Source of the DNA: Dickeya aquatica | Lineage (GTDB): Bacteria > Pseudomonadota > Gammaproteobacteria > Enterobacterales > Enterobacteriaceae | Length of the DNA: 64,000 nt | Direction: 5' to 3' | Assembly (NCBI RefSeq): GCF_900095885.1 | Contig: NZ_LT615367.1 | Coordinates: 4,340,001 to 4,404,000, forward strand | In this document: one piece after another, positions 37,055 to 47,416 of the stretch | Layout: every line of letters starts with the position of its first letter | Position numbering within the stretch: position 1 is the first letter of the stretch | Made by a program: the position numbers and the translations under genes | The notes under the pieces: generated by a model | Told to the model about the DNA's origin: nothing | Seen by the model: the letters and a program-made list of their open reading frames with translations, nothing else | The model's database searches: none

Positions 37055-39124
37055 TTACTGCAACACCGAAATATCCGCCACCTTCAGGAACAGGTTGCGC
37101 AGTTCGTTGAGCAGCGTCAGGCGGTTGATACGCACCTGCGCGTCATCAGCGTTGACCATCACCTTATCGAAGAAGTTATCGACTGACTCACGCAACTGCG
37201 CCAGTTCCGCCAGCGCTTCCTGATAACGGCCTTCGGCAAACCACGGTGCCAGCTTGCTGGTGAGCGCAGTGACGTAGGTCGCCAGTTGGATCTCCTCGTT
37301 CTCTTTGAGCAACGCCGCCTGCACGCTGTCGTTCAGCGTTTCGGTGGATTTGGCCAGAATATTGGAGACGCGCTTGTTGGCGGCCGCCAGCGCAGCGGCT
37401 TGTTCCAGCGTGCGGAAATGGCTGACTGCTTTCACGCGGGCGTCGAAATCCGCCGGGCGGGTCGGACGACGCGCCAGCACCGCCTGAATGGTATCCACGC
37501 TGTGACCTTCTTCCTGATACCAGGCGCGGAAGCGGCCCAGCATGAATTCAATCACATCGTCTACCACATTGGCGTTCGTCAGCTTGTCGCCGTACAAACG
37601 TACCGCTTCTTCGGTCAGGGTTTGCAAGTCCAGCGGCAGGCGTTTTTCCACGATAATGCGCAGTACGCCGAGCGCGGCACGGCGCAGCGCGAACGGGTCT
37701 TTATCGCCTTTCGGGTGCTGGCCGATGCCGAAAATCCCCGCCAGCGTGTCCATCTTGTCGGCGATCGCCAGCGCACAAGCCACCGGTGAAGACGGCAGTT
37801 CATCACCGGCAAAACGCGGCTGATACTGCTCGTTTAGCGCAATGGCCACGTCTTCGGCTTCGCCGTCGTGACGGGCGTAGTGCATCCCCATCACGCCCTG
37901 GGTGTCGGTGAATTCAAACACCATGTTGGTCATCAGGTCACACTTGGAGAGCAGGCCCGCGCGTTTGGCGTGATTGACATCAGCGCCTATCTGCCCGGCG
38001 ACCCAACCGGCCAGCGCCGCGATACGGTCGGTTTTATTGCGCAGCGTGCCGAGCTGTTGCTGGAACAGCACGGTTTCCAGACGCGGCAGATGATCTTCCA
38101 GGCGTTTTTTGCGGTCAGTATTGAAGAAGAATTCGGCATCCGCCAGACGCGGGCGCACTACCTTTTCGTTACCGGAGATAATCTGCTGCGGGTCTTTCGA
38201 CTCGATGTTGGCAACAAAGATGAAGTTCGGCAGCAGCTTGCCGCTGTTGTCGTAAACCGGGAAGTATTTCTGGTCGCCTTTCATGGTGTACACCAGTGCT
38301 TGCGCCGGTACAGCCAGGAATTTCTCTTCGAATTTTGCCGTCAGCACCACCGGCCATTCCACCAGCGAGGTGACTTCTTCCAGCAGGCTGTCGCTCAAAT
38401 CGGCATTGCCGCCAATCTTGCGCGCCGCGTCTTCGGCATCGGCTTTGATTTTGGCTTTACGCGCCTCGTAATCAGCGAGCACCTTGCCGCGCTCCAGCAG
38501 AATCTGCGGGTACTGGTCGGCGTTATCGATGGTGAATTCCGGCTCGCCCATAAAGCGGTGGCCGCGGATCACGCGGGCGGAATCAATGCCCAGCACGGTG
38601 CCGGGGATCAGTTCATCGCCCAGCAGCAGCGTCACGGTGTGTACCGGGCGCACAAACTGGGTCTCTTTGTCGCCCCAGCGCATCAGTTTCGGGATAGGCA
38701 GCTTCGCCAGCGCGGTGCTGACCATGCCTGGCAGCAGCGTTTGCGCCGCTTCGCCTTTCACCTGCGCACGGAACAGCAGCCATTCGCCTTTGTCGGTGGT
38801 CAGGCGTTCAGCCTGCGCGACGGTGATGCCGCAACCGCGCGCCCAGCCTTCGGCCGCTTTGGTCGCGTTGCCTTCGGCATCAAACGCCTGCGCGATGGCC
38901 GGGCCGCGTTTTTCTACTTCTCTGTCCGGCTGGGAGGCACTTAAACCGGCCACTTTCAGCGCCAGACGGCGCGGCGCGGCGAACCAGTTGACCGACTGAT
39001 AACCGAGCCCGGCGGCGTCCAGTTCAGCGGTAAAGTTGGCGGCAAACGCCTGTGCCAGGGTACGCAAAGCCTTCGGCGGCAGCTCTTCGGTGCCGATTTC
39101 CACCAAAAATGTTTTGTCTGTCAT
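37055..39124 (-). CDS. glyS: glycyl-tRNA synthetase beta subunit
   Basis: A 689-residue beta subunit of the alpha2-beta2 glycyl-tRNA synthetase, the same length as E. coli GlyS. Family segments include [16 protein letters not shown] at the start, [32 protein letters not shown] and the C-terminal anticodon-binding part. It begins 9 nt after glyQ and is translated from the same mRNA. Housekeeping, GC-rich like its neighbours. Confidence 0.97.
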   Translation of the reverse strand: MTDKTFLVEIGTEELPPKALRTLAQAFAANFTAELDAAGLGYQSVNWFAAPRRLALKVAGLSASQPDREVEKRGPAIAQAFDAEGNATKAAEGWARGCGITVAQAERLTTDKGEWLLFRAQVKGEAAQTLLPGMVSTALAKLPIPKLMRWGDKETQFVRPVHTVTLLLGDELIPGTVLGIDSARVIRGHRFMGEPEFTIDNADQYPQILLERGKVLADYEARKAKIKADAEDAARKIGGNADLSDSLLEEVTSLVEWPVVLTAKFEEKFLAVPAQALVYTMKGDQKYFPVYDNSGKLLPNFIFVANIESKDPQQIISGNEKVVRPRLADAEFFFNTDRKKRLEDHLPRLETVLFQQQLGTLRNKTDRIAALAGWVAGQIGADVNHAKRAGLLSKCDLMTNMVFEFTDTQGVMGMHYARHDGEAEDVAIALNEQYQPRFAGDELPSSPVACALAIADKMDTLAGIFGIGQHPKGDKDPFALRRAALGVLRIIVEKRLPLDLQTLTEEAVRLYGDKLTNANVVDDVIEFMLGRFRAWYQEEGHSVDTIQAVLARRPTRPADFDARVKAVSHFRTLEQAAALAAANKRVSNILAKSTETLNDSVQAALLKENEEIQLATYVTALTSKLAPWFAEGRYQEALAELAQLRESVDNFFDKVMVNADDAQVRINRLTLLNELRNLFLKVADISVLQ

Positions 39125-39133
39125 CGCGGCCTC

Positions 39134-40048
39134 TCAGCTCTGTTTACGGTTGCACATCGGGAAGCCCAGCGCCTCGCGGGAGGCATAGTAGGCTTCCGCC
39201 ACCGCTTTGGTCAGGGTACGGATCCGCAGGATGTAGCGCTGACGTTCGGTTACGGAAATGGCTTTGCGCGCGTCCAGCAAGTTAAAGCTGTGGGCGGCTT
39301 TCAGAATGCGCTCGTAGGCAGGCAGCGGCAGCGGTTTTTCCAGCGCCAGCAACTGCTGGGCTTCTTTTTCATACTGCTCAAAGCAGGTGAACAGGAAATC
39401 CACGTCAGCGTATTCGAAGTTATAGGTGGACTGCTCCACTTCGTTTTGATGGAACACGTCGCCGTAGGTGGTTTTACCCAGCGGGCCGTCGCTCCACACC
39501 AGGTCGTAAACGCTGTCCACGCCCTGAATGTACATCGCCAGACGTTCCAGGCCGTAGGTAATCTCACCCGTCACCGGTTTACATTCCAGACCACCGACCT
39601 GCTGGAAGTAGGTGAACTGGGTGACTTCCATCCCGTTCAGCCACACTTCCCAGCCCAGACCCCAGGCACCCAGCGTCGGGTTTTCCCAGTTATCTTCCAC
39701 GAAACGAATGTCGTGAATGGTCGGGTCCATGCCCAGTTCTTTTAATGAGCCGAGGTACAGCTCCTGAATGTTGTCCGGCGACGGCTTGATGATCACCTGA
39801 AACTGGTAATAGTGTTGCAGGCGGTTGGGGTTTTCACCGTAGCGGCCATCGGTCGGACGGCGTGACGGTTGCACATAAGCCGCGGCAATCGGCTCCGGGC
39901 CGAGCGCGCGCAGGCACGTCATGGGGTGAGAGGTGCCAGCACCGACTTCCATATCCAGCGGTTGGACGATGGTGCAGCCCTGACGCGCCCAGTAATCCTG
40001 TAACGTCAGGATCAGTCCCTGAAAGGTCTTGGTATCAAACTTTTGCAT
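39134..40048 (-). CDS. glyQ: glycyl-tRNA synthetase alpha subunit
   Basis: A 304-residue catalytic subunit that activates glycine. Visible class II motifs include [45 protein letters not shown] (motif 2 region) and [21 protein letters not shown] (motif 3). It is the first gene of glyQ-glyS. Confidence 0.97.
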   Translation of the reverse strand: MQKFDTKTFQGLILTLQDYWARQGCTIVQPLDMEVGAGTSHPMTCLRALGPEPIAAAYVQPSRRPTDGRYGENPNRLQHYYQFQVIIKPSPDNIQELYLGSLKELGMDPTIHDIRFVEDNWENPTLGAWGLGWEVWLNGMEVTQFTYFQQVGGLECKPVTGEITYGLERLAMYIQGVDSVYDLVWSDGPLGKTTYGDVFHQNEVEQSTYNFEYADVDFLFTCFEQYEKEAQQLLALEKPLPLPAYERILKAAHSFNLLDARKAISVTERQRYILRIRTLTKAVAEAYYASREALGFPMCNRKQS

Positions 40049-40160
40049 GTTGGATTCGCACGCGATACAAGTGGTTTTTACAATGAGGGCGTCAGTATAC
40101 CCTCTGAGTGCAAGATATACAGCCAGAATGCGGCAACAACTTCAGCCGCCCGGCGGATGA

Positions 40161-40967
40161 TTACCCGGCGAACACGGTTTGCAGCATTTTCAGGCTTAAC
40201 AGCAACAACAGCCCGGCAAAGGCTTTTTTCAGCGTGGCAACCGGCAGACGATGCGCCAGCCGCGCGCCCACCGGCGCAGTAAAAAAGCTGACGCCGGAAA
40301 TCAGCACCACCGCAGGCAGCGACACATAACCGAGACTAAACGCAGGCAGGCCGCTCGCCGGCCAGCCATTCATCATATAGCCCAGCGCGCCAGCGAGTGC
40401 GATCGGCAAGCCGACCGCCGCCGAGGTGCCAATCGCCTGCTGAATGCGCACGTTACACCAGCTCAAAAACGGCACGGTGAGCGAGCCGCCGCCAATCGCC
40501 ACCAGCGCCGAAATGCTGCCAATGGTCAACCCGGCCAGCGACAGCCCGGCCACACCCGGTAACTGGCGGTTCGGCTTCGGTTTAATGTTCAGCACCATTT
40601 GCAGCGAGACATAGGCCATAAAGCAGGAGAAGAAAATCGCCAGCGCCCGGGTCGGCAGCAGGGCGGCAAGCCAGGTGGCGATAAACGTACCGACCAGAAT
40701 CGCCGGGGTGATACGCCAGACCACCGGCCACAGCACCGCCTGATGCTGATGGTGGGTGCGCAGGCTGGAAACCGCCGTCATCACTATCGCCGCCATCGAG
40801 GTGCCGAGCGCCAAATGCACCAGATGCGCTTGCTCCACGCCCTGCGCGGCAAACAGCGCCGTCAGCACCGGCACCATGATGCCGCCGCCGCCAATGCCCA
40901 GTAACCCGGCCATAAACCCCACCACAGCGCCCAACGCCAGATAAGCCAGAACCCACTCCATCCCCAT
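40161..40967 (-). CDS. TauE/SafE-family membrane transporter (YfcA-like)
   Basis: A 268-residue protein with about eight membrane segments. The repeats GFMAGLLGIGGGGIMVPVL and IGSISALVAIGGGSLTVPFL, each with the G-x-G-G-G motif, define the TauE/SafE family of sulfite/organosulfonate or related exporters. Substrate unknown. It runs leftwards, 112 nt before glyQ, and is divergent from tag. Confidence 0.88.
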   Translation of the reverse strand: MGMEWVLAYLALGAVVGFMAGLLGIGGGGIMVPVLTALFAAQGVEQAHLVHLALGTSMAAIVMTAVSSLRTHHQHQAVLWPVVWRITPAILVGTFIATWLAALLPTRALAIFFSCFMAYVSLQMVLNIKPKPNRQLPGVAGLSLAGLTIGSISALVAIGGGSLTVPFLSWCNVRIQQAIGTSAAVGLPIALAGALGYMMNGWPASGLPAFSLGYVSLPAVVLISGVSFFTAPVGARLAHRLPVATLKKAFAGLLLLLSLKMLQTVFAG

Positions 40968-41177
40968 GTGCTAATCCCCTGTCAGTTATCTCTATTTTTT
41001 ATTTCAATCAGCGCGAACGCGCAGGCTTGTGCCATCGCCAGTTGCATCACAGGCCATCCGGGGGATGATTTCTGCCGACGAACGGCGAGCCATAACGGCC
41101 TTCATCAATACCAACAATCTCTATCAATGCCAATCATGTTGTCGGATAACAATCATGCTGTTGTAACGGGAGGAACC

Positions 41178-41738
41178 ATGACACGCTGTGGCTGGGTAAC
41201 GCAGGACACCCTTTACCTTGACTATCATGACCACGAGTGGGGCAAACCCTGTACCGATGGGCGGGCGCTGTTCGAACTCCTGTGCCTGGAAGGGCAACAG
41301 GCCGGATTATCCTGGATAACGGTGCTGAAAAAACGCCAGCACTATCGTCACTGCTTTCACAACTTTGACCCTCAGCGCGTCGCCGCCATGACCGAAGCGG
41401 ATATCGACCGTCTGGTGCAAGATGCCGGTATCATTCGCCATCGCGGCAAGATAACGGCGATTATTCGCAACGCCCGCGCTCTGCTGGCGATGCAGCAACA
41501 GGGTGAGGATTTTGCCACCTTTATCTGGTCGTTTGTCGCAGGCCAGCCGCAGGTGAACCACCCGGCCACGCTTGCGGAGGTGCCAGCCAAAACCGCCGTG
41601 TCTGATGCGATGTCAAAAGCGTTGAAAAAGCGCGGCTTCACCTTCATCGGCTCGACCATCTGTTATGCGTTTATGCAGGCCGCCGGGCTGGTTAACGACC
41701 ATGTCACCACCTGCTTTTGCCATGTCGAAACCGCATGA
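41178..41738 (+). CDS. tag: 3-methyladenine DNA glycosylase I
   Basis: A 186-residue DNA repair enzyme that removes 3-methyladenine. Motifs include CGWVTQDTLYLDYHDHEWG at the start, the catalytic-site EGQQAGLSWITVLKKR, and zinc ligands Cys near 4, His near 17 and the C-terminal CFCHVE cluster. ATG 41178 follows GGGAGGA; longer upstream frames are not part of the family. Its stop overlaps the yiaC start (ATGA). Confidence 0.95.
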   Translation: MTRCGWVTQDTLYLDYHDHEWGKPCTDGRALFELLCLEGQQAGLSWITVLKKRQHYRHCFHNFDPQRVAAMTEADIDRLVQDAGIIRHRGKITAIIRNARALLAMQQQGEDFATFIWSFVAGQPQVNHPATLAEVPAKTAVSDAMSKALKKRGFTFIGSTICYAFMQAAGLVNDHVTTCFCHVETA

Positions 41739-42187
41739 TCCGCGCCTATCACACCGAAGACCTCGACACGCTGGTGCCACTGTGGCTGGAGAGCACCACG
41801 CGCGCGCACCCGTTCATCGCCCCCGGTTACTGGCAAGAGAGCGAGGAGCTGGTGCGCAACCACTATCTGCCGCGCGCGCAAACCTGGGTATATGAAACTC
41901 AGCAGGGCATTGGCGGGTTTATCAGCGTGATGGATCAACGTTTTATCGGGGCGCTGTTTGTCCACCACTCGCTGTATGGCCACGGTGCCGGGGCAGCGCT
42001 GATGGCCCATGTTCAACAGCGTTTTCCGGTACTGAGCCTGGAGGTTTACCAGCAAAACCATCGCGCCTGCGCCTTTTACCGCAAACACGGTTTTATGACG
42101 GTACAGGAGAGCCAACAGGCCGACACTCAGGCTTGCTTACTGATGATGCACTGGCAGGATAGCAACCTGCTTTTCCCTGCGCGCTAA
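41735..42187 (+). CDS. yiaC: YiaC, GNAT-family acetyltransferase
   Basis: A 150-residue GNAT acetyltransferase. The N-terminal LVPLWLESTTRAHPFIAPGYW and the coenzyme A loop HSLYGHGAGAALM fit E. coli YiaC, which also follows tag and acetylates protein lysines. LEVYQQNHRACAFYRKHGF is the usual last fold segment. ATG 41735 overlaps the tag stop by four bases. Confidence 0.9.
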   Translation: MIRAYHTEDLDTLVPLWLESTTRAHPFIAPGYWQESEELVRNHYLPRAQTWVYETQQGIGGFISVMDQRFIGALFVHHSLYGHGAGAALMAHVQQRFPVLSLEVYQQNHRACAFYRKHGFMTVQESQQADTQACLLMMHWQDSNLLFPAR

Positions 42188-42262
42188 CGCAACGGCTTGC
42201 AGTCTTGGCGCAGGTTGCTCATGATGCCATTTCGCTTTTATCCCCCTCAGCCGGAGTGAACG

Positions 42263-43225
42263 ATGAAACCTGACGTCATTCTCTACAAGCACATTCCTGA
42301 AGCGCTACAACGCAAACTTGAACAGCATTTTACCGTTTCCGTATTTGACGGGCTGCCGCCGGTCGGCCACCCGCTACTGGCCCGCGCCGAGGGGCTTATT
42401 GGGGCTGGCTATACCGTCAGCCGCGAATACCTGTCTCATTTGCCGCAATTACGCGCGGTGTCTACCGTGTCGGTCGGCTACGACAATATCGATGTGGAGG
42501 CGCTCAATGAAAAGAAAGCGTTACTGATGCACACCCCGACGGTGCTGACGGAAACCGTCGCCGATACCGTGCTGACCCTGATGCTGATGACCGCACGCCG
42601 GGCGCTGGAATCCGCCGAGCGCGTCAAAGCCGGTGAGTGGACGGGTAACATCGGTGAAAGCTGGTTCGGCGTGGATGTCCACCACAAAACCCTCGGTATT
42701 TTGGGCATGGGGCGTATCGGGCTTGCGGTGGCGCAGCGCGCGCATTTCGGCTTTGGCATGCCGGTGCTTTATCATGCGCGCCGCCACCATGAGGCGGCAG
42801 AGACCCGCTTTAACGCCCGTTACTGCGATCTTGATACCCTGCTGGCCGAATCGGATTTTCTGTGTATTACCCTGCCATTGACGCCGCAAACCCGCCACCT
42901 GATTGGCAAAGCGCAACTGGCGAAGATGAAGCCCGGCGCGATCCTCATCAACATCGGGCGCGGCCCGGTGGTGGATGAGCAGGCGCTGATTGAAGCCTTG
43001 ACCGACGGCACGCTGCACGCCGCCGGGCTGGATGTGTTTGAGCAAGAGCCGCTCCCGGTGGACTCACCGCTGCTGACGCTGCCCAATGTGGTCGCGCTGC
43101 CGCACATCGGCTCCGCCACCCACGAAACCCGCTACAACATGGCGGCCTGCGCGGTAGATAACCTGATAGCCGCCCTGACCGGCACGGTGACGGAGAATTG
43201 CGTGAATCCTGATGTGCAGCATTGA
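42263..43225 (+). CDS. ghrB: glyoxylate/hydroxypyruvate reductase B
   Basis: A 320-residue D-2-hydroxyacid dehydrogenase. The NAD(P) site is [16 protein letters not shown], and catalytic Arg, Glu and His lie in [24 protein letters not shown] and [11 protein letters not shown]. Highly similar to E. coli GhrB, which reduces glyoxylate, hydroxypyruvate and 2-keto-D-gluconate. GGAG precedes the ATG. Its stop codon starts a run of short repeats. Confidence 0.93.
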   Translation: MKPDVILYKHIPEALQRKLEQHFTVSVFDGLPPVGHPLLARAEGLIGAGYTVSREYLSHLPQLRAVSTVSVGYDNIDVEALNEKKALLMHTPTVLTETVADTVLTLMLMTARRALESAERVKAGEWTGNIGESWFGVDVHHKTLGILGMGRIGLAVAQRAHFGFGMPVLYHARRHHEAAETRFNARYCDLDTLLAESDFLCITLPLTPQTRHLIGKAQLAKMKPGAILINIGRGPVVDEQALIEALTDGTLHAAGLDVFEQEPLPVDSPLLTLPNVVALPHIGSATHETRYNMAACAVDNLIAALTGTVTENCVNPDVQH

Positions 43226-43264
43226 TACACGATTCTGGATACACGACGCTGAATGGATACACGA
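43224..43264. repeat. three GATACACGA repeats after ghrB
   Basis: GATACACGA occurs at 43224-43232, 43238-43246 and 43256-43264, beginning within the ghrB stop codon and filling the gap before the rhodanese gene. Spacing is 14 and 18 bp. Confidence 0.8.
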
Positions 43265-43303
43265 CACGGATAAATCATACCGACATAAAAATCAGGAGCA
43301 CCG

Positions 43304-43702
43304 ATGAGCTACGTAACTGAGACACCCGCTTTACCCTGCGAAGAAACCGCGTTGTATTTCCAGAACAAACTGGCGCTGGAAACCGACTGTGCCGATGTGC
43401 ATCACGCCATCACCACGGGGGAAGTGGATTTTGTGTTGCTGCATGTCGTTGGCAGCCGCGACACCTTCAACCACAAACATCTGCCCGGTGCCATCCATCT
43501 GCCCCATCGTGAGATAACCCACGAAAAGCTGGCGGCCCTGCATCAAGGTAAACTGTTCGTGGTCTACTGCGCCGGGCCGCATTGCAACGGTGCGGATCAG
43601 GCGGCGTATAAAATCGCCCGTCTCGGTTTTCCGGTAAAAGTGATGATAGGCGGGATCACCGGCTGGGCTGACGAAGGCTTCGCCTTCGCGAGCGCCTCTT
43701 AA
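43304..43702 (+). CDS. single-domain rhodanese-like protein
   Basis: A 132-residue sulfurtransferase-type protein. It has the N-terminal helix, the strand VDFVLLHVV, the CDC25-like HLPGAIHLPHREI and the active-site loop VVYCAGPHCNGADQAA with the catalytic Cys. Substrate unknown. AGGAG lies nine bases before ATG. Confidence 0.9.
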   Translation: MSYVTETPALPCEETALYFQNKLALETDCADVHHAITTGEVDFVLLHVVGSRDTFNHKHLPGAIHLPHREITHEKLAALHQGKLFVVYCAGPHCNGADQAAYKIARLGFPVKVMIGGITGWADEGFAFASAS

Positions 43703-43770
43703 GCTGGCGATGCGTATACAGGCTGGCGCTGAACACCCGCCAGCCTGACGCTCCCGGTGAGGGGTAACGC

Positions 43771-44988
43771 TTATTCCACCGCGATCGGTTTTTCCGTCAG
43801 CGTGGTGGGGCGGTCGCCCTGAATCGCCTTCACTTTTTCTTCGGTTTGCTGCACCGCCGCCGGGCTGCTTAACAGGCTGTAGGTCAGCTCAAACGTGGTG
43901 CTCTGGCCGGGTTGCAGTTTCTTCACCCGCCCTTGCTGGCGCTCAATCGTGACCGGGTAGGCGTAGCTGGTGCCGGGTTCGATGCCGGTGACATAGCCTT
44001 GCTTCTCGGTGTCGGTGTTTTTCCACAGCGTCAGCAACGGCAACTGCCGGGTATCAAACGCGATGGAAACGCCTTTATCACCCGCACGGTTAACCAGCGC
44101 AGCCAGCGTTTTACCGGCTTTATCTGCGTACGGCGTCATGTTAAACACCATTTCGTCGAAGCCTTTCGTCGGCCCTTTATAGCTTTGCCAGCTTTTCAGG
44201 CCCGCTTTGGCATAGTCGTTAAACGGTGAAATCTCTTTTACCGGTGCCAGGAAGCGCGCGCCCTCTTCCAGAATCGGGGTGCCGAAGTTGCTGTGATAGA
44301 TAATCTGGTAGTCGCGCGGGTAGTCGGCTTTGTTGGTCAGCACATCATGAACGGTAAACGACTCGCTTCCCGGCACATAGCGCAGTTCCGTCCAGGTTTC
44401 GAGGTTGGATTTCTTGAAGCTGTTTTCTTTCAGCAAGCCGCGCACGGTGATGGTGTAGGGCGCTTTGTCGCTCACGTCCACCACCACTTTGGACGCCGGC
44501 GTATTCCCGGCGCGGCCATGCAGGGTGTAGATCATGCCGTCGCTGGTCACGGGGTGGCCTGTCCATTCATAGCCACAGCGCACCATCATTTCATTAAAGC
44601 CTTCCAGCCAGCCCAGCCCGTTGCGCCCTTCCAGCGTGATGGTATTCGGGTTTACCACTTCATCGACCGGTGAATCCCACCCCAGTCGAATGTTTTTGCC
44701 CGTAACATGCAGTAAATCCATGCCGCGCGTCGGGCTCAGGGCAATTTGCAACCCGTTCGGGCTGGTAATGGTGAGCACTTTGCTGCCTTCCTGACGGCCA
44801 CCGTGCAATACCTTTTGCTCGATGCTGAAACGCGCATCTTTTATCTTCAGCGACTCGCTGCTGACCTGCCAGTTGCCTTTCTCGGTGCTGCTTTCCACGT
44901 CCGTCAGCACGAAGGTCTGCGCCCCCAATTGCCAGGAAGCCAGCGCCAGTGCGATACCCATTGCCAGTTGTTTTTTCATCCTTTGCAC
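43771..44988 (-). CDS. exported DUF4432 (aldose-1-epimerase-like) protein
   Basis: A 405-residue protein with a signal peptide (about residues 1-24, ending QLGA-QT). The rest is a beta-sandwich of the galactose-mutarotase superfamily: SPTRGMDLLHVTGKNIRLGW, EGRNGLGWLEGFNEMMVRCG, LHGRAGNTPAS and VTGIEPGTSYAYP match DUF4432. Probably periplasmic and acting on a sugar derivative, but no substrate is known. Monocistronic; runs leftwards. Confidence 0.82.
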   Translation of the reverse strand: MQRMKKQLAMGIALALASWQLGAQTFVLTDVESSTEKGNWQVSSESLKIKDARFSIEQKVLHGGRQEGSKVLTITSPNGLQIALSPTRGMDLLHVTGKNIRLGWDSPVDEVVNPNTITLEGRNGLGWLEGFNEMMVRCGYEWTGHPVTSDGMIYTLHGRAGNTPASKVVVDVSDKAPYTITVRGLLKENSFKKSNLETWTELRYVPGSESFTVHDVLTNKADYPRDYQIIYHSNFGTPILEEGARFLAPVKEISPFNDYAKAGLKSWQSYKGPTKGFDEMVFNMTPYADKAGKTLAALVNRAGDKGVSIAFDTRQLPLLTLWKNTDTEKQGYVTGIEPGTSYAYPVTIERQQGRVKKLQPGQSTTFELTYSLLSSPAAVQQTEEKVKAIQGDRPTTLTEKPIAVE

Positions 44989-45482
44989 CTTTTTAAGCTG
45001 AATTGATTAAGCTTGCGAGAGCCAAGACTACAAACCCCACGACGGCGAGACTGTGACTTTCCTCACCAGACGATAGAAACGGGTGTTTTTTGCGCTAACT
45101 TTGTCGCTCAAATCACAGAAAGCACAAAAATCATTGACGATTTTCAGCAAAAATAACGGTAAACGGCATTATTAGCTGACGAATTTCAGCCCATGTGGAT
45201 TCAGGCGACGCCAGCCCTGAGAGAGAAGCTGAAAAACTTCAGCTACAAGAAACAGATAAAAAACGAGAAAAAACAGATTATTGCATCATAGCCCATCGGC
45301 ACCCCGGCACCGCTGACTTGCCAGCCCCGACGCCCATGCTCTATCATCAGCCCCGGCTATTTACTTTTACATCGCTTGGTTGTTTCGCACGCTGAATCTT
45401 CAGCGTCGTTTCCTGTTGTTTGCCGTTTCCTGCACGGTTTGTGCGCCGGGAAAGGCAAACCATGATGTAAAAGGTCTTCGGT
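44989..45482. promoter_or_regulatory. intergenic region upstream of the lepA-like gene
   Basis: Almost 500 bp between divergent genes, AT-rich from 45050 to 45280. It must hold both promoters. I see no small gene or clear operator. Confidence 0.3.
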
Positions 45483-47282
45483 ATGCACACTTCTCTGATT
45501 CGTAACTTCTGTATTATCGCCCACATTGATCACGGCAAATCGACGCTGGCTGACCGGATTATCGAGCTGACCGCGACGGTGGCCAAACGCGACATGCGCG
45601 AGCTGCTGCTGGATAGCATGGATATCGAGCGCGAGCGCGGCATCACCATCAAGCTGCAAACCGTGCGCATGAACTACCAGGATGCACGTGGCCAGCATTA
45701 TCAGTTCAATTTGGTGGACACCCCCGGGCACGTCGATTTCTCCGCCGAAGTCTCGCGCAGCCTGGCGGCTTGCGAAGGGGCAATACTGCTGGTTGATGCC
45801 ACCCAAGGGGTACAGGCACAGACGCTGGCGCACCTCAGTCTGGCGCGCCAGCATGGCCTGACTATCCTGCCGGTACTCAATAAAATCGACAGCCCGCAGG
45901 CGGATGTCATCAGCACCACCCGCCAGCTGGCGGCAATCCCTGAACTGGATATCAGCAACCTGCTGGCGGTGTCGGCAAAAACCGGGCAAGGCGTGGCCGA
46001 GGTGCTGGCGTTTATCGCCCGCCATTTTCCCGCGCCGCAAGGCCGGAACGACGCCCCGCTACGCGCGCTGGTGTTTGATTCGCACTACGATGTCTACCAG
46101 GGTGCCATCATGCATGTGCGTGTAGTCGATGGCGTTATCCGCCCCGGCGACACGCTCTGTTTTATGTCCTCAGGGCAGCGCGTTGACGTCAGTGAAACCG
46201 GGGCCTTTTTCCCCCAGCGCCAGCCGCTTACCCGGTTGCGAGACGGCGAAGTCGGCTATCTCACCGCTGGCCTGAAAGAGGCGGCGGCCATTCGGGTCGG
46301 CGATACGCTCACCCTGGCCGATGCCCCGGCGACAGCGCCCGTTGCACGCTATCAGGAGATGAAACCGATGGTGTTTTCCGGCCTGTATCCCGACGCCGAT
46401 GACGACCTCAAGGGCCTGCGCAACGCCATCGGCAAACTCTCGCTTAACGATGCCGCGCTGCACATCACGCCCGAGGTTTCCGCGTCCCTCGGCGCGGGCT
46501 TTCGCTGCGGTTTTCTCGGCATGTTGCATCTGGACATTATCCGGGAGCGGTTGAAGCGGGAATACGGTATTTCCGTCATCGTCACCTCACCGAGCGTGGA
46601 ATACCGGGTCACGCTGCATAACGGGCAGTGCCTGACGATTGATAACCCGGCACACTTTCCCGGCGAAGAGACGCTGAAATGGGTGGAAGAGCCTTATGTG
46701 CGCTGCACGCTGCACACGCCCGATGACTATGTTGGCGCGCTGATGACCTTTTGCGCCACGCGGCGCGGGGAGTTTATCGACATGCACTATCTCGATAACG
46801 GGCAGGTGGCGCTGAACTGGGATGTGCCGCTGTGCGACATGGTGTTCGGCTTTTTCGATAAGCTGAAATCCCTGACGCAGGGCTACGCCACGCTCGATTA
46901 CGCCTTTATTGGCTATCGGCGCGCCGACCTGGTGCGCTGCGACATTTACCTTGATAATCAAATAATTGATGCTTTTTCGTTTATCATCGCCCGGCAAAAC
47001 GCCTGGGCGCGGGCCACGCAAATCGTCAACACGCTAAAGCAGGTGCTCCCGCGCAAGCTGTACCCCGTCCCGGCGCAAGCCAAAGTGGGCAACCGCGTGA
47101 TTGCCCGTGAAGATATCCCGCCGCTGCGCAAAAGCGCGCTGGCGCAAGGGTTTCAGGGCAGCCTGTCGCAGAAACAACGGCTTATTCGCAAGCAGCGCGA
47201 GAACAAGAAACATAATATCGGCTTTTCCAAACGGGATATCCCGCGCGAGGCGTTTATGGCGATTCTGGCCATTGAGGTTTAA
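45483..47282 (+). CDS. divergent LepA/EF4-like translational GTPase
   Basis: A 599-residue GTPase with the full EF4 layout: G1 AHIDHGKST, G2 RGITIK, G3 DTPGHVDF, G4 NKID, G5 SAK, EF-G-like domains, and the C-terminal LepA domain ending in FSKRDIPREAFMAIL. Compared by eye with E. coli LepA many positions differ throughout, including GTPase-domain residues usually constant. Its context (DUF4432 and avtA) is not the lepA-lepB operon. I infer a second copy besides the housekeeping LepA, which would lie outside the window. EF4 back-translocates ribosomes; specialised use here is unknown. Confidence 0.88.
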   Translation: MHTSLIRNFCIIAHIDHGKSTLADRIIELTATVAKRDMRELLLDSMDIERERGITIKLQTVRMNYQDARGQHYQFNLVDTPGHVDFSAEVSRSLAACEGAILLVDATQGVQAQTLAHLSLARQHGLTILPVLNKIDSPQADVISTTRQLAAIPELDISNLLAVSAKTGQGVAEVLAFIARHFPAPQGRNDAPLRALVFDSHYDVYQGAIMHVRVVDGVIRPGDTLCFMSSGQRVDVSETGAFFPQRQPLTRLRDGEVGYLTAGLKEAAAIRVGDTLTLADAPATAPVARYQEMKPMVFSGLYPDADDDLKGLRNAIGKLSLNDAALHITPEVSASLGAGFRCGFLGMLHLDIIRERLKREYGISVIVTSPSVEYRVTLHNGQCLTIDNPAHFPGEETLKWVEEPYVRCTLHTPDDYVGALMTFCATRRGEFIDMHYLDNGQVALNWDVPLCDMVFGFFDKLKSLTQGYATLDYAFIGYRRADLVRCDIYLDNQIIDAFSFIIARQNAWARATQIVNTLKQVLPRKLYPVPAQAKVGNRVIAREDIPPLRKSALAQGFQGSLSQKQRLIRKQRENKKHNIGFSKRDIPREAFMAILAIEV

Positions 47283-47416
47283 CGCCGAACGCGTGCCAAT
47301 TGCGGGTAACGCCACTTGAGTTACCCGCTTAACAGCAACAGTTCCGATTGCACCGGATCTGCGCTCGCGTTAAGGTTGCGCCTTACCTGCGACCGACCAA
47401 TAATTAATGACACCTT

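Noticed and set aside
37868..38944. 358-codon plus-strand frame opposite glyS
   Set aside because: It lies wholly antisense to glyS, is His/Gln/Arg-rich and has no recognisable domain. It is a by-product of GC-rich codon use.
40968..41177. N-terminal extension of tag
   Set aside because: 70 extra codons not found in the family; ATG 41178 has a strong GGGAGGA site.
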